A DNA stretch of 49,957 bases, taken from Fumia sp045615345 (GTDB lineage: Bacteria; Bacillota; Clostridia; Oscillospirales; Ruminococcaceae). The stretch spans positions 1-49,957 of the forward strand of contig JAZLER010000030.1 of the NCBI GenBank assembly GCA_045615345.1, in the 5' to 3' direction. Positions 14,239 to 24,400 of the stretch are shown here, piece after piece (within the stretch, counting starts at the first letter, position 1; every line of letters starts with the position of its first letter). The notes beneath the pieces are model-generated. The model was not told the origin of the DNA. It saw only the letters and a program-made list of their open reading frames with translations, and did not search any database. A program made the translations under genes and the position numbers.

Positions 14239-16299
14239 TTAATCTTCTTTAACTTTTGAGTTAGCAATAACTTCTGCTTCAAGGTTAGAGGGCAACGGAT
14301 CATAGCGTTCAAAATCAAATGTAAAGCTTCCGCTTCCCTGAGTCATCTGACGAACGAGAGTTGCAAAATCGTGCATTTCGCTCATAGGAGCTTCTGCTTC
14401 AATTTCTGTCATACCATCGGATGCAGCATTCATACCAAGCACACGACCACGGCGTTTGTTGAGTTCGCCCATCATATCACCTGTACTGTTATCGGGAACG
14501 AATACGCTGAGTTTTCCGATAGGTTCGAGGATAATTGGTGCAGCCTGGGGCAAACCTGCTTTATAAGCTAACGATGCAGCCATCTTGAAGGACATTTCAG
14601 AAGAGTCAACATCGTGGTAAGAACCGTCAACCAAAGTTGCTTTAAGCCCTACAACGGGGTAACCTGCCAAAGTACCGTGAGCCACACAGTCATGTAAACC
14701 TTTTTCAACTGCGGGGAAGAAGTTACGGGGAACAGCGCCACCGAAAATCTTTTCTTCAAAGATCATTTCTTCGCCATCATGAGGTTCAAATTCAATCCAG
14801 ACATCACCGTACTGGCCATGACCACCGGACTGTTTCTTATGTTTACCCTGAACTTTAACTTTCTTGCGGATAGTTTCCCTGTAAGCTACTGTCGGAGCTT
14901 CAAGTACAACATCAACGCCGAATTTAGTTTTAAGTTTTGCAATAGTAACATCAAGATGCTGTTCGCCAAGGCCACTGAGCACCTGCTCGTGAGTTTCGTT
15001 GTTGATAACGAAAGAGAGTGTGGGGTCTTCTTCAAGCAAACGGGTAATACCCTGGGAAATCTTACTTTCATCGCCCTTACCAACGGGTTTGAGAGCCATA
15101 GAATAGCAAGGTTTCGGGAAATCAGCTTTGATAAGAGTAATCTGTTTCTTAGAAGAACAGAGAGTATCGCCGGTGTTGGCATTAAGCTTACTGATAGCGC
15201 AGATGTCACCTGCTTTAACTTCTTTGAGTTCTTCCTGGCGTTTACCTCTTACAAACAGAATTTTACCAATTCTTTCAGGCTGGCCTGAAGTCATATTGAT
15301 AAGTTCTGTATTAGGCGCGATAATGCCCGAAATAACCTTAACATAGGAAAGTTTTCCTACAAACGGGTCAGCGATAGTTTTGAATACATAAGCAATGGGA
15401 TCAGCTTCTTCGTTACAGGGAACGCTTACAATATCGTCACCCATATATCCTTCTTCGCCTGCTTTTTCACCTGCGGAAGGAAGCATTTCAACCATACTTT
15501 CCATAAAGAGGTCAATACCTTCCAGTGTAAAAGAAGAACCGCAGAATACAGGAGTAATTGTACCTTCAAACACGCCTTTATGGATGCCCTGAAGCATTTC
15601 CCAGTGAGTATAAGGTTCACCGGAGAAGTATTTATCAAAGAGTTCTTCGTCAGTTTCAGCAACAGCCTCACTGATAGCGTTTACAAGGCCATCAACACGA
15701 TGAGCTGTATCAGGCATAGGAACTTCTTTACGCACGCCATTTTCGTATGTATATGCCTTCATCATAACAAGGTCGATGTAGCACTGCACCTTGGAATCCT
15801 CAACATGAGGAACAACCAGAGGACAGATAGAAGGGCCGAAGTTAGTCTTAAGTTCTTCGAGCACTTTATAGAAATCAGCATGTTCCTGTTCCATCTTTGT
15901 AACAAAGATAATACGGGATTTGCCCATTTTCTCTGCCATTTTATAAGCTTTTTTAGCACCTACTGTTACACCCGATTTACCGGAAACAGCAATAAGTGCA
16001 CTACCTGCAGCACGAATACCCTCAGTCATACCGAGAGCAAAGTCAAAAAGGCCGGGAGTGTCAAGCAAGTTAACCTTTGTATTCTGGAATTCAAAGGGAG
16101 CAATCGACAAGTTAAGTGACGCTTTTCTCTTGATTTCTTCTGCATCATAGTCGGACACAGTATTTCCGTCAGCAACCTTTCCCAATCTATCTGTGCAGCC
16201 TGCTTTGAAAAGCAAAGCTTCTACAAGGCTGGTTTTACCACTGCCGCCGTGTCCGACAACAGCCACATTTTTGATGTTGTTAGCACCATAATCTTTCAT
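14239..16299 (-). CDS. elongation factor G-like GTPase (EF-G paralogue)
   Basis: The 686-residue protein has the EF-G domain order: GTPase domain, domain II, then domains III-V ending with the EF-G C-terminal fold. The GTPase motifs differ from canonical EF-G. The P-loop is GHGGSGKT (residues 16-23) and the G4 motif reads TKME instead of NKMD, while DTPG is kept. This is the EF-G-like paralogue group found beside true fusA in many bacteria. Some members act in translocation or ribosome rescue; the role here is unknown. No rpsL, rpsG or tuf lies nearby, which also argues against the main fusA. GGAG precedes the ATG. Confidence 0.9.
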   Translation of the reverse strand: MKDYGANNIKNVAVVGHGGSGKTSLVEALLFKAGCTDRLGKVADGNTVSDYDAEEIKRKASLNLSIAPFEFQNTKVNLLDTPGLFDFALGMTEGIRAAGSALIAVSGKSGVTVGAKKAYKMAEKMGKSRIIFVTKMEQEHADFYKVLEELKTNFGPSICPLVVPHVEDSKVQCYIDLVMMKAYTYENGVRKEVPMPDTAHRVDGLVNAISEAVAETDEELFDKYFSGEPYTHWEMLQGIHKGVFEGTITPVFCGSSFTLEGIDLFMESMVEMLPSAGEKAGEEGYMGDDIVSVPCNEEADPIAYVFKTIADPFVGKLSYVKVISGIIAPNTELINMTSGQPERIGKILFVRGKRQEELKEVKAGDICAISKLNANTGDTLCSSKKQITLIKADFPKPCYSMALKPVGKGDESKISQGITRLLEEDPTLSFVINNETHEQVLSGLGEQHLDVTIAKLKTKFGVDVVLEAPTVAYRETIRKKVKVQGKHKKQSGGHGQYGDVWIEFEPHDGEEMIFEEKIFGGAVPRNFFPAVEKGLHDCVAHGTLAGYPVVGLKATLVDGSYHDVDSSEMSFKMAASLAYKAGLPQAAPIILEPIGKLSVFVPDNSTGDMMGELNKRRGRVLGMNAASDGMTEIEAEAPMSEMHDFATLVRQMTQGSGSFTFDFERYDPLPSNLEAEVIANSKVKED

Positions 16300-16399
16300 A
16301 ACGTTTTCGCTCCTTATTTAATGGGATCTCGCTTTCAAAAAGCGACATCAAACTCCCAAATTATACAATTTATATAAAAAGGTTGGTTCGAATAAAATT

Positions 16400-16428
16400 A
16401 TTATAGCACATTTTACTATGGTATACAA
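16400..16428 (-). promoter_or_regulatory. promoter of the EF-G paralogue
   Basis: -35 TTGTAT (16423-16428) and -10 TATAAT (16400-16405) are separated by 17 bases on the minus strand. The leader of about 95 bases contains a short hairpin (TCGCTT...AAGCGA) close to the ribosome binding site. Confidence 0.7.
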
Positions 16429-16440
16429 GATAAAAAAAGA

Positions 16441-16492
16441 AAAAAACCGAAAAAATTTACTTTTAATCCGTAAAATTTTTTTCGGTTTTTCT
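16441..16492 (-). terminator. terminator of carB
   Basis: A long A/T-rich stem with a central CCG/CGG core (AAAAACCGAAAAAA pairing with TTTTTTCGGTTTTT) lies 18 bases after the carB stop. Confidence 0.8.
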
Positions 16493-16510
16493 GTTTATTT
16501 TGACGATAAT

Positions 16511-19500
16511 TTAATTGTTCTGAAATTCCTGCAATGATTTAACCTTGTGAGAAGCTCCATTTTTAACAGCCTCAATCCCCTTAACCGCCGCCTGAGCAGC
16601 AGCCACAGTTGTAGCATAGAATGTTTTATGTTTAATAGCAGCTTTTCTGATATAGCTGTCATCATTTACAGACTGTTTTCCAATGGGAGTATTAAGAATA
16701 AACTGAATTTCCTTATTCTCGATATATGTGCCGATATTGGGAGTACCTTCAAAAAGCTTGTTTACGCGTTTTGCTTTAACACCATTTTCTTTGAGCATTT
16801 CAAAGGTGTTACCCGTTGCCATAATCGAGAAACCAAGTTTTACAAAATCACGGGCAAGTTCCAAAGCTTCCGATTTATCATTATCATTAACACTGATTAA
16901 GACAGTTCCATTAAGTGGAAGTTCTGTACCTGTTGCTTCCTGAGATTTGTAAAATGCTTCGCCGAAGTTCTCTGAAAGCCCTAAAACCTCACCGGTCGAA
17001 CGCATTTCAGGGCCTAAAACAGGGTCAACTTCCTGGAACATATTAAAGGGAAGCACCGCTTCTTTGACACCGAAATGGTTAAAAGGCTTACGCGACATCG
17101 AAGGTACAGGAGAAACCTTACCCTCAAAGTCTGCCATAATAATTTCGGTAGCAGCTTTAACCATATTAATACCACAAACTTTTGAAACAAGCGGCACTGT
17201 ACGGCTTGCACGGGGATTTGCTTCAAGTACATAAACCTTGCCGTCAGCGATAGCGTACTGCATATTCATAAGGCCGCAGACATTTAAAGAAACTGCAATT
17301 TTCTTGGTGTATTCTTCGATGGTTGCTTTCTCATCTTCGGAAAGAGAAACAGGAGGCAATACACAAGCAGAGTCACCTGAATGGATACCTGCAAGTTCGA
17401 TATGCTGCATAATATTAGGAACGAAACAGTTTTTGCCATCACATACAGCATCTGCTTCAACCTCGATAGCGTGCATCAGAAATCTGTCGATAAGTATTGG
17501 TCTGTCGGGTGTAACACCAATCGCACCTTTCATATAAAACTCAAGCTCATCATCAGAATGAACAATTTCCATTCCTCTGCCGCCCAACACATAAGACGGG
17601 CGCACCATCAGAGGATATCCTATGCGTTTGGCAATTTCAAGTGCTTCATCGGTGTTTACAGCCATTCCCGATTCAGGCATAGGAATTTCAAGTTTTTCCA
17701 TCATTTCCCTGAACTGGTCGCGGTCTTCAGCAAGGTCAATAGCCGCAGGAGAAGTACCTAAAATTCTTGCGCCCGAATTCTGCAGAGAACGGGCAAGATT
17801 AAGAGGGGTCTGTCCACCGAACTGAGCAATAATTCCGACAGGATTTTCTTTTCTGTAAATACTCATTACATCTTCAAAAGTCAAGGGCTCAAAATAAAGC
17901 TTGTCGGAAGTATCGTAGTCTGTCGAAACTGTTTCGGGGTTACAGTTTACCATAATGGTTTCGTATCCAAGTTTTCTTAATGCAAGTGCCGAATGAACAC
18001 AGCAGTAGTCAAACTCGATACCCTGACCAATACGGTTAGGCCCGCCACCTAAAATCATAACTTTTTTAGGGTTGTCAGAAATATGATCAGGCTCATTTAA
18101 TTCATTATAGGTAGAATAATAATAAGCTTCATTCTCCGTACCACTTACATGGACTTTATCCCAGTGTTCTTCGATACCGAAAGAGAGGCGTTTTTCAGAA
18201 ACATCTTCCTCGGTACAGCCAAGAAGAATTGAAAGATACTTATCAGAAAATCCGTCTTTTTTAGCAGACTCAAGAAGTTTTTTGGAAATAGTTCCAACAT
18301 TTTCCTTCTCGATTTCTTTTTCCTCTTCGATAAGTTCTTTTATATCATTTAAAAATTCAAATTTAATCTTTGTGAGGCTATAGATTTCGTCAACAGTTGC
18401 GCCTTTTTTAAGCGCTTCATAGATAATAAACTGTCTTTCACTTGTAGGGATTTTCAAAGCATCCAGAAGCTCAGACTTACTTTGCTTTTCAAACTTTTCA
18501 ATATGTCCCAAACCGTATCTGCCGATTTCGAGAGAACGGATAGCCTTAAGATACGCTTCCTTAAAAGTTTTACCGATGCTCATAACTTCGCCGACTGCAC
18601 GCATCTGTGTACCGAGTTTGTCTTCAGCACCTTTGAATTTCTCAAACGCCCAACGCGCAAACTTGATTACAACATAATCGCCATCGGGAACATAGTTTGC
18701 AAGATTACCGTATTTACCGCAAGGAATTTCATCAAGAGTGAGTCCTGCCGCAAGCATCGCAGAAACCAACGCAATCGGAAAACCTGTTGCCTTTGAAGCG
18801 AGTGCCGAAGAACGCGAGGTACGGGGATTGATTTCAATTACTGCAATTCTGTCGGTTTTGGGGTCATGCGCAAACTGTACATTGGTACCGCCGATAACCT
18901 TAACCGCATCAACAATTTTCCATGCCTGTTCCTGCAATCTGTCCTGAAGTTCTTTTGAAATAGTAAGCATAGGTGCCGCACAGAAGCTGTCACCTGTATG
19001 AACGCCAAGTGGGTCGATGTTTTCGATAAAGCAAACGCTTATCATCTGGCCCTTGCTGTCACGGACAACCTCAACCTCAAGTTCTTCCCAGCCGAGGATA
19101 GATTCTTCAATAAGAACCTGACCTATCATACTCGCCTGAATACCGCGTGAAACAATAATCTCAAGCTGAGTTTCGTCATAAACAAGTCCGCCACCGGCAC
19201 CACCCATTGTAAACGCAGGGCGCACAACCACGGGATAGTTAAGCTCTTTTGCAATTTTTTTGGCTTCTTCTACAGAATAGGCAGGAGCGCTCCTTGCCAT
19301 CTCGATGCCGAGAGAATTCATCATCTCTTTGAACGCAATTCTGTCCTCACCGCATTCAATGGAATCGACATGGACGCCTATAACCTCAACGCCGAATTTC
19401 TGTAAAATGCCTTCCTTGTAAAGCTCAAGACAAAGGTTGAGTCCTGTCTGTCCGCCGAGGTTTGGCAAAACCGCATCGGGGCGTTCTTTTTCGATAATCT

Positions 19501-19726
19501 CCTCAAGGCGTTTGGCGTTAAGAGGTTCAATATAAGTAATATCTGCAATATCGGGGTCGGTCATAATGGTAGCAGGATTTGAGTTTACAAGCACAATTTC
19601 ATATCCAAGATTTCTCAGTGCCTTACAAGCCTGAGTGCCCGAGTAGTCAAACTCACACGCCTGACCGATAATAATGGGGCCTGAACCGATAATGAGAATT
19701 TTTTTGATATCTTCGCGTTTTGGCAT
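16511..19726 (-). CDS. carB: carbamoyl phosphate synthase large subunit
   Basis: The 1071-residue enzyme makes carbamoyl phosphate from bicarbonate, ATP and ammonia delivered by CarA. It feeds pyrimidine and arginine synthesis. Two tandem ATP-grasp halves are visible. Each begins with an IGSGPIIIGQACEFDYSG- or LGGGPNRIGQGIEFDYC-type start, and has its own PxxxGGRGMEI- or MGGAGGGLV-type grasp loop. The MGS-like domain with the regulatory site covers about the last 130 residues. I start at ATG 19724-19726, with AAAGGA nine bases upstream, rather than the ATG 27 bases earlier. carA is not adjacent, and no pyr or arg gene lies in the window. Confidence 0.97.
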   Translation of the reverse strand: MPKREDIKKILIIGSGPIIIGQACEFDYSGTQACKALRNLGYEIVLVNSNPATIMTDPDIADITYIEPLNAKRLEEIIEKERPDAVLPNLGGQTGLNLCLELYKEGILQKFGVEVIGVHVDSIECGEDRIAFKEMMNSLGIEMARSAPAYSVEEAKKIAKELNYPVVVRPAFTMGGAGGGLVYDETQLEIIVSRGIQASMIGQVLIEESILGWEELEVEVVRDSKGQMISVCFIENIDPLGVHTGDSFCAAPMLTISKELQDRLQEQAWKIVDAVKVIGGTNVQFAHDPKTDRIAVIEINPRTSRSSALASKATGFPIALVSAMLAAGLTLDEIPCGKYGNLANYVPDGDYVVIKFARWAFEKFKGAEDKLGTQMRAVGEVMSIGKTFKEAYLKAIRSLEIGRYGLGHIEKFEKQSKSELLDALKIPTSERQFIIYEALKKGATVDEIYSLTKIKFEFLNDIKELIEEEKEIEKENVGTISKKLLESAKKDGFSDKYLSILLGCTEEDVSEKRLSFGIEEHWDKVHVSGTENEAYYYSTYNELNEPDHISDNPKKVMILGGGPNRIGQGIEFDYCCVHSALALRKLGYETIMVNCNPETVSTDYDTSDKLYFEPLTFEDVMSIYRKENPVGIIAQFGGQTPLNLARSLQNSGARILGTSPAAIDLAEDRDQFREMMEKLEIPMPESGMAVNTDEALEIAKRIGYPLMVRPSYVLGGRGMEIVHSDDELEFYMKGAIGVTPDRPILIDRFLMHAIEVEADAVCDGKNCFVPNIMQHIELAGIHSGDSACVLPPVSLSEDEKATIEEYTKKIAVSLNVCGLMNMQYAIADGKVYVLEANPRASRTVPLVSKVCGINMVKAATEIIMADFEGKVSPVPSMSRKPFNHFGVKEAVLPFNMFQEVDPVLGPEMRSTGEVLGLSENFGEAFYKSQEATGTELPLNGTVLISVNDNDKSEALELARDFVKLGFSIMATGNTFEMLKENGVKAKRVNKLFEGTPNIGTYIENKEIQFILNTPIGKQSVNDDSYIRKAAIKHKTFYATTVAAAQAAVKGIEAVKNGASHKVKSLQEFQNN

Positions 19727-19758
19727 TATATTCAATCCTTTCGGTTTTTTCACTTTTT

Positions 19759-19787
19759 AGTATACAACTTTATGTAAAAAATTACAA
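19759..19787 (-). promoter_or_regulatory. promoter of carB
   Basis: -35 TTGTAA (19782-19787) and -10 TATACT (19759-19764) are separated by 17 bases on the minus strand. The leader is short, about 25 bases, leaving no room for a pyrimidine attenuator. Confidence 0.75.
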
Positions 19788-19841
19788 GAAAAAATATGGT
19801 ATTTTTGCTGATTTCCTGTTTTCACGGCATTTGTGAGCAAT

Positions 19842-20198
19842 TTTTCCACAAGATATGTTAATATTCACAAAATTATTTTATGAACACATTTTTATATTAC
19901 CCGATTTTTACCAAAACCACAATATATTGTGTCAATACCCTATTTTTGCAACAATATTTTTGGTTTTTGACCGCAATGTCGAAAAAGCCCGATTTCATCG
20001 GGTTTAAGCGCTTTTTAACATAAAATGTGGAAAACTTTTTTCTTTTAAAAAGTTTAGTGGAAAAGTCGGGGGAAAATGTTGAAAGACGGTTATTTTTTTC
20101 TAAAAATTACTATCTGTAATATTCATAATCTGAAGAATCCCATAAAATGGGAATCGCTACTAAAAGGGTGTGTTTTAACCCCCAAAAATTTTTCCACA
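19842..20198. other. cluster of DnaA-box-like sequences in the carB-alr gap
   Basis: Three exact TTTTCCACA boxes occur at 19842-19850 (+), 20026-20034 (-) and 20190-20198 (+). Related sites are ATATTCACA at 19861-19869, AGTGGAAAA at 20056-20064 and TGTTGAAAG at 20077-20085. The DnaA consensus is TTATCCACA, so these differ by one or two bases. The region is AT-rich, ends in long A/T blocks (20199-20224) and has no gene. I cannot tell whether DnaA binds here. Confidence 0.4.
19985..20005 (-). terminator. orphan hairpin with T-run on the minus strand
   Basis: A 9-bp stem (19985-19993 with 19997-20005, one G-U pair) with a 3-base loop is followed by TTTTTC on the minus strand. No annotated minus-strand gene lies upstream of it before alr, which runs the other way. 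It could end an unseen minus-strand RNA. Confidence 0.5.
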
Positions 20199-20228
20199 TA
20201 AAAAATTTTTTAAAAAAATTTTTTCTCC

Positions 20229-20257
20229 TTGAAAAGCCAATCTAAATATTGTATAGT
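20229..20257 (+). promoter_or_regulatory. promoter of alr
   Basis: -35 TTGAAA (20229-20234) and -10 TATAGT (20252-20257) are separated by 17 bases, about 35 bases before the alr start. Confidence 0.75.
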
Positions 20258-20292
20258 AATATTGATATATAAATTGAAAGGTAATTTGTATT

Positions 20293-21450
20293 ATGAATTT
20301 TTTAAAACGCACCTGGGCTGAAATCAATCTTGATAACTTAGCCTTTAATGTAAATGAAATAAAATCCCGCCTGCCTGACGGCACAGAAATGATGGCAATT
20401 ATCAAAGCCAATGCCTATGGACATGGCGATAAGGTTCTGGCAAATGAGCTTCAGAATATGGGTATTAACCTTTTCGGCGTTTCCAATATAGAAGAAGCGA
20501 TTTCTTTAAGAAATGCAAAAATCAAAGGCGAAATTCTGATTTTAGGAATGACTCCCGAGAGTTCTGCAAAAGATATTGCGGACTTTAATATAACCCAGGC
20601 GGTCTACTCCCCCGATTACGCCGAAAGCCTTAACGAGTTTGCAAAGGAAAATAATGTTACTGTAAAATGCCACCTGAAACTTGATACAGGTATGGGACGA
20701 ATAGGATTTAACTGTGATGATACGGACGAAATCATCAAAGCTTATAATCTTTCAAATTTAAATTTCACAGGGATTTTTTCTCACCTTTCTTCTGCTGACG
20801 ATTTGACAGAGGAAGGAAAAGCATACACCAGAACTCAGGCAGAAAAATTCGATAAAACGATTTCCCTGCTTGAAAGCAAAGGAGTTACCTTTAAAACAAG
20901 ACATCTGCAGAATTCTGCAGGTATTTTGAACTATCCCCACTTTAAATATGATATGGCAAGAGCCGGTATTATCCTTTACGGGCTCGGAATTGACACCTAT
21001 GACGAATTCACTATGAAGCCCGTAATGGAAGTCCGTTCGGTGGTTTCAATGGTCAAGACCGTCAAAAAAGGTGATGCCATAAGCTATTCGAGAACATTTA
21101 CAGCCGACAAAGAAATGAAGCTCGCCACTGTTTCCATCGGCTATGCTGACGGGTACCTGAGAAGATTTTCAAACAAGGCAAAAATGATAGTTAACGGCCA
21201 TTATGCAAAGGTTGTAGGCAATGTATGTATGGACCAGCTTGTTTTAGATGTAACCGATATCCCCGATGTTAAAAAAGGCGATATTGTAACAGTTGTCGGT
21301 AAAGACGGCGACTGTGAAATCACTTTCAAGCACCTTGCTGATATCGCAGGTACTATTAATTACGAGCTTGCCTGTCTTGTCGCAAGACGCGTCCCCCGTG
21401 TTTACATAAAAGATAACAAAAGTACAGAAGTTGTAAATTATATTGTATAG
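20293..21450 (+). CDS. alr: alanine racemase
   Basis: The 385-residue PLP enzyme interconverts L- and D-alanine for peptidoglycan. The PLP lysine is K38 in MAIIKANAYGHGD at the start of the TIM barrel. The second catalytic base, a tyrosine, is in the ISYSRTF segment of the C-terminal beta domain. The length is typical. GAAAGG precedes the ATG. The gene stands alone between the gap with DnaA-box-like sequences and a strong terminator. Confidence 0.97.
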   Translation: MNFLKRTWAEINLDNLAFNVNEIKSRLPDGTEMMAIIKANAYGHGDKVLANELQNMGINLFGVSNIEEAISLRNAKIKGEILILGMTPESSAKDIADFNITQAVYSPDYAESLNEFAKENNVTVKCHLKLDTGMGRIGFNCDDTDEIIKAYNLSNLNFTGIFSHLSSADDLTEEGKAYTRTQAEKFDKTISLLESKGVTFKTRHLQNSAGILNYPHFKYDMARAGIILYGLGIDTYDEFTMKPVMEVRSVVSMVKTVKKGDAISYSRTFTADKEMKLATVSIGYADGYLRRFSNKAKMIVNGHYAKVVGNVCMDQLVLDVTDIPDVKKGDIVTVVGKDGDCEITFKHLADIAGTINYELACLVARRVPRVYIKDNKSTEVVNYIV

Positions 21451-21452
21451 AA

Positions 21453-21487
21453 AAAATCCAGTCAGAAAACTCTGACTGGATTTTTTG
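21453..21487. terminator. bidirectional terminator between alr and the dockerin gene
   Basis: The stem AAAAATCCAGTCAGA...TCTGACTGGATTTTTT forms a near-perfect hairpin of about 15 bp with a short loop. It lies between two convergent genes. Confidence 0.88.
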
Positions 21488-21488
21488 G

Positions 21489-24400
21489 TTATGCTATTTT
21501 ATCAAAAATAGATGAAAGGTTTGCGATTTTGCGGTTAATCTGCAGAATATCAGCACTGTTTAACAATGTATCCGTTCCGGTGACAGCTGTGATATTTGCA
21601 ACCTTGAATCTGTAATCAGCGTTTTCTGCCTGATTGAATAAAGAGTTAAGGTTTGCAACTTTGCGGTTTATCTGCAATACATCGGTAGCATTGATAATTC
21701 CATCACCGTTCACATCACCATAAAGCCAGATTGCTGTATCCTGAGTCACATCGGCGTCAGCAACTGTCACTTCATACTCGCGTATTGCGTGCTTTGTCTT
21801 GGAAACTCTTAAAGTATATGTACCTTCTTCTACTTCCTCAAAAGCATATGTACCTGAGTTTCCTGTAACAGTTTTGGTATCAACCACTGTTTCGCCACTG
21901 AGAAGCTCAATTGTAACGGCTTTTGTGGTATCACCGAAGGTCTTTACTGTTCCTGAAACAGTATATGTATTTTTCGCGAAATGAATAGTGGCATTTGTTA
22001 GATAATCATTATCTGTTCCTATTGTAATTGCACTCCACTGTTCCTCGGTACCACCATAATACACATCGGTTAATATGGTGCACTTATTGAATGCCCTTGC
22101 TCCTATCATCGTTACACTATCGGGGATTGTTACAGAGGTTAATGATTCACAATAACTGAAAGCGTTATCTCCTATACTTGTAACACTGTCAGGGATTGTT
22201 ACAGAGCTTAATGAGGAGCAAACATAGAAGACATTCCCTTCTATACTCGTTACACCATCGGGGATTGTTATTTCGGTTAATGAGGAACAACACCCGAAAG
22301 CTTCATCTCCTATACTTGTAACGCTGTCAGGGATTGTTACAGAGCTCAATGAGGAGCACCGTTGGAAAGCATTATCTCCTATACTCACTACACTGTCAGG
22401 GATTGTTACAGAGGTTAATGATTCACAATAACTGAAAGCGTTATCTCCTATACTTGTTATATAATCGGGAATTATACTTGCTTTACAACCAACAATAAGG
22501 GTATTGGTAGTAGTTTCGATAACACAATTATCTTTGCTGTGGTATTTTGTATTGCCATTTGTCACTATTATTGATTCAAGAGAAGAACACAGTACAAAAA
22601 CATCATGTTCTATACTAGTAACGCTACTAGGAATTGTTATTCCAGTTAATGAAATACAACCCCAGAAAGCACCATATCCTATACTAGCGACACTGTCAGG
22701 GAGCGTTATTTCGATTAATGAGATGCAAAAATCAAAAGCATCATCTCCTATACTTGTTAAACTATTTCCGATCGTAACATTGGTTAATGAGTAGCAACAT
22801 TCGAAAGCCAGCCTTCCTATACTTGTTACATCATTCCCGATTGTAACATCGGTTAATGATTCGCAACAAGAGAAAGCCACATTCCCTATACTTGTTACCC
22901 CATCGAGAATAATTACTGATTTTATTTTATCTATATAATTACACCAAGGAGCCGCCATACTATAGTCATACATAGGGCCCGTGCCTTCTATCTCCAGCAG
23001 GCCGTCATCATATAAAGTCCATGTGACATTTTCACCACATGTACCGGTCGCTTCATATATTTTTACATACTCCGCAGAAACCCATCCAAAAACAGTTTGA
23101 CTATCAAAGAAATACCATCCGTTGCATTTTTTTATAGTTTCTATTTTTGTACCCTTCTCCAAAACATCAATAGAACTGTACGAAGTACCAGGGCCTGTTC
23201 TTACATTCAAACCTGACTCAGTTGTAACTTTACATTGCACTTCATAGTAAGTACAATCACTGCAATTATGTTCCTTAGAAGCTATGTTTTGAGCACCCTC
23301 AAGTGCATATGGTGCTACATAAACATTGAACAAATTATTAAACTGTGATTTATTAAGACTTCTTCCCCATTTAATTACACATCTTGAACCCCAGTTACAT
23401 TCAGCAAAAGTAACTGTATCTCCATCTACACCTATTACAAAAACTGTATGTCCCGGATTATTGCCGTCGTAGTTAATAATATCTCCGGGTTTTATATTAT
23501 CTAAGCTGTATGCTCTGCTCCAATTTCGAGGATTTGTGCCATATGCATCATAGCCTAACTTAAGTGCAAAGCCAAAACATTGTATAGCATTAGAAAAACT
23601 ATTACAATTACATCCACCATAAACATCACAATTGCTATGTGTTAAACAAGGTGAGCTGGTAGTTTTGTCCACATCTCCGCCATTCCAAAATCTACCATCT
23701 GGAAATTTCTCTTTAAGTTGCGCTATAACATCATTTGATGTGTTAACATTTGAATTTGAATTATCTAAATCAGAATTCACATAATTAAATACCGCATTAG
23801 AAACCTTTAAAGCCAATATACCAAGATCATCAAAAAAGTCAAAACGAGCATTTTGATATGCTTCTTTACCTGCATCATACACTGAAGATACACCTGACAT
23901 ATCTATACTACTAGTCAAAACATTCCCAACACCATTAGCTTTTTTTATCGTTTCGCAAACGAATTTGTATGTTTTTGCATAATCTTCACTTCCATAGAAA
24001 TCTTCTAAAGCTTTTATGTCATGCGCATCTAGTTTCGATTGAATGTTAGATACAACTCCTCCTAAAAAGGAATCCCCTAAATTCAGCAAAACATTCATTA
24101 TAATTTCTATGGTCGTATCAGCACTTTTTGAAACTTCGTTTGCCATAGCAGAAACAGCATAATACTGTTTTAGAAATTGTTTCGCCATATTGTAATAATG
24201 TGTTGCTTCTGCTTGTGTATAGTCATAGGTATTCCTATCTGTCGCAACCAAAACCGTATGATATGCCTCCAATTTATCAATCTGATCATAAAACATATAG
24301 ACTTCTTGCTTTTCCACTTGGTTAAGCATAGCTTGGGTCATATCAATGAAATCAGCATCAGTAATACCATTGATTAATTCATCTGCTGTAAACATTATTA

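Noticed and set aside
16511..19726. A pyrimidine operon around carB
   Set aside because: No carA or pyr gene is adjacent, and the leader is too short for a PyrR-type attenuator.
22058..22913. Regular DNA repeats that might suggest a CRISPR array
   Set aside because: The repeats are contiguous 69-base coding units in one frame without spacers; they are leucine-rich repeats.
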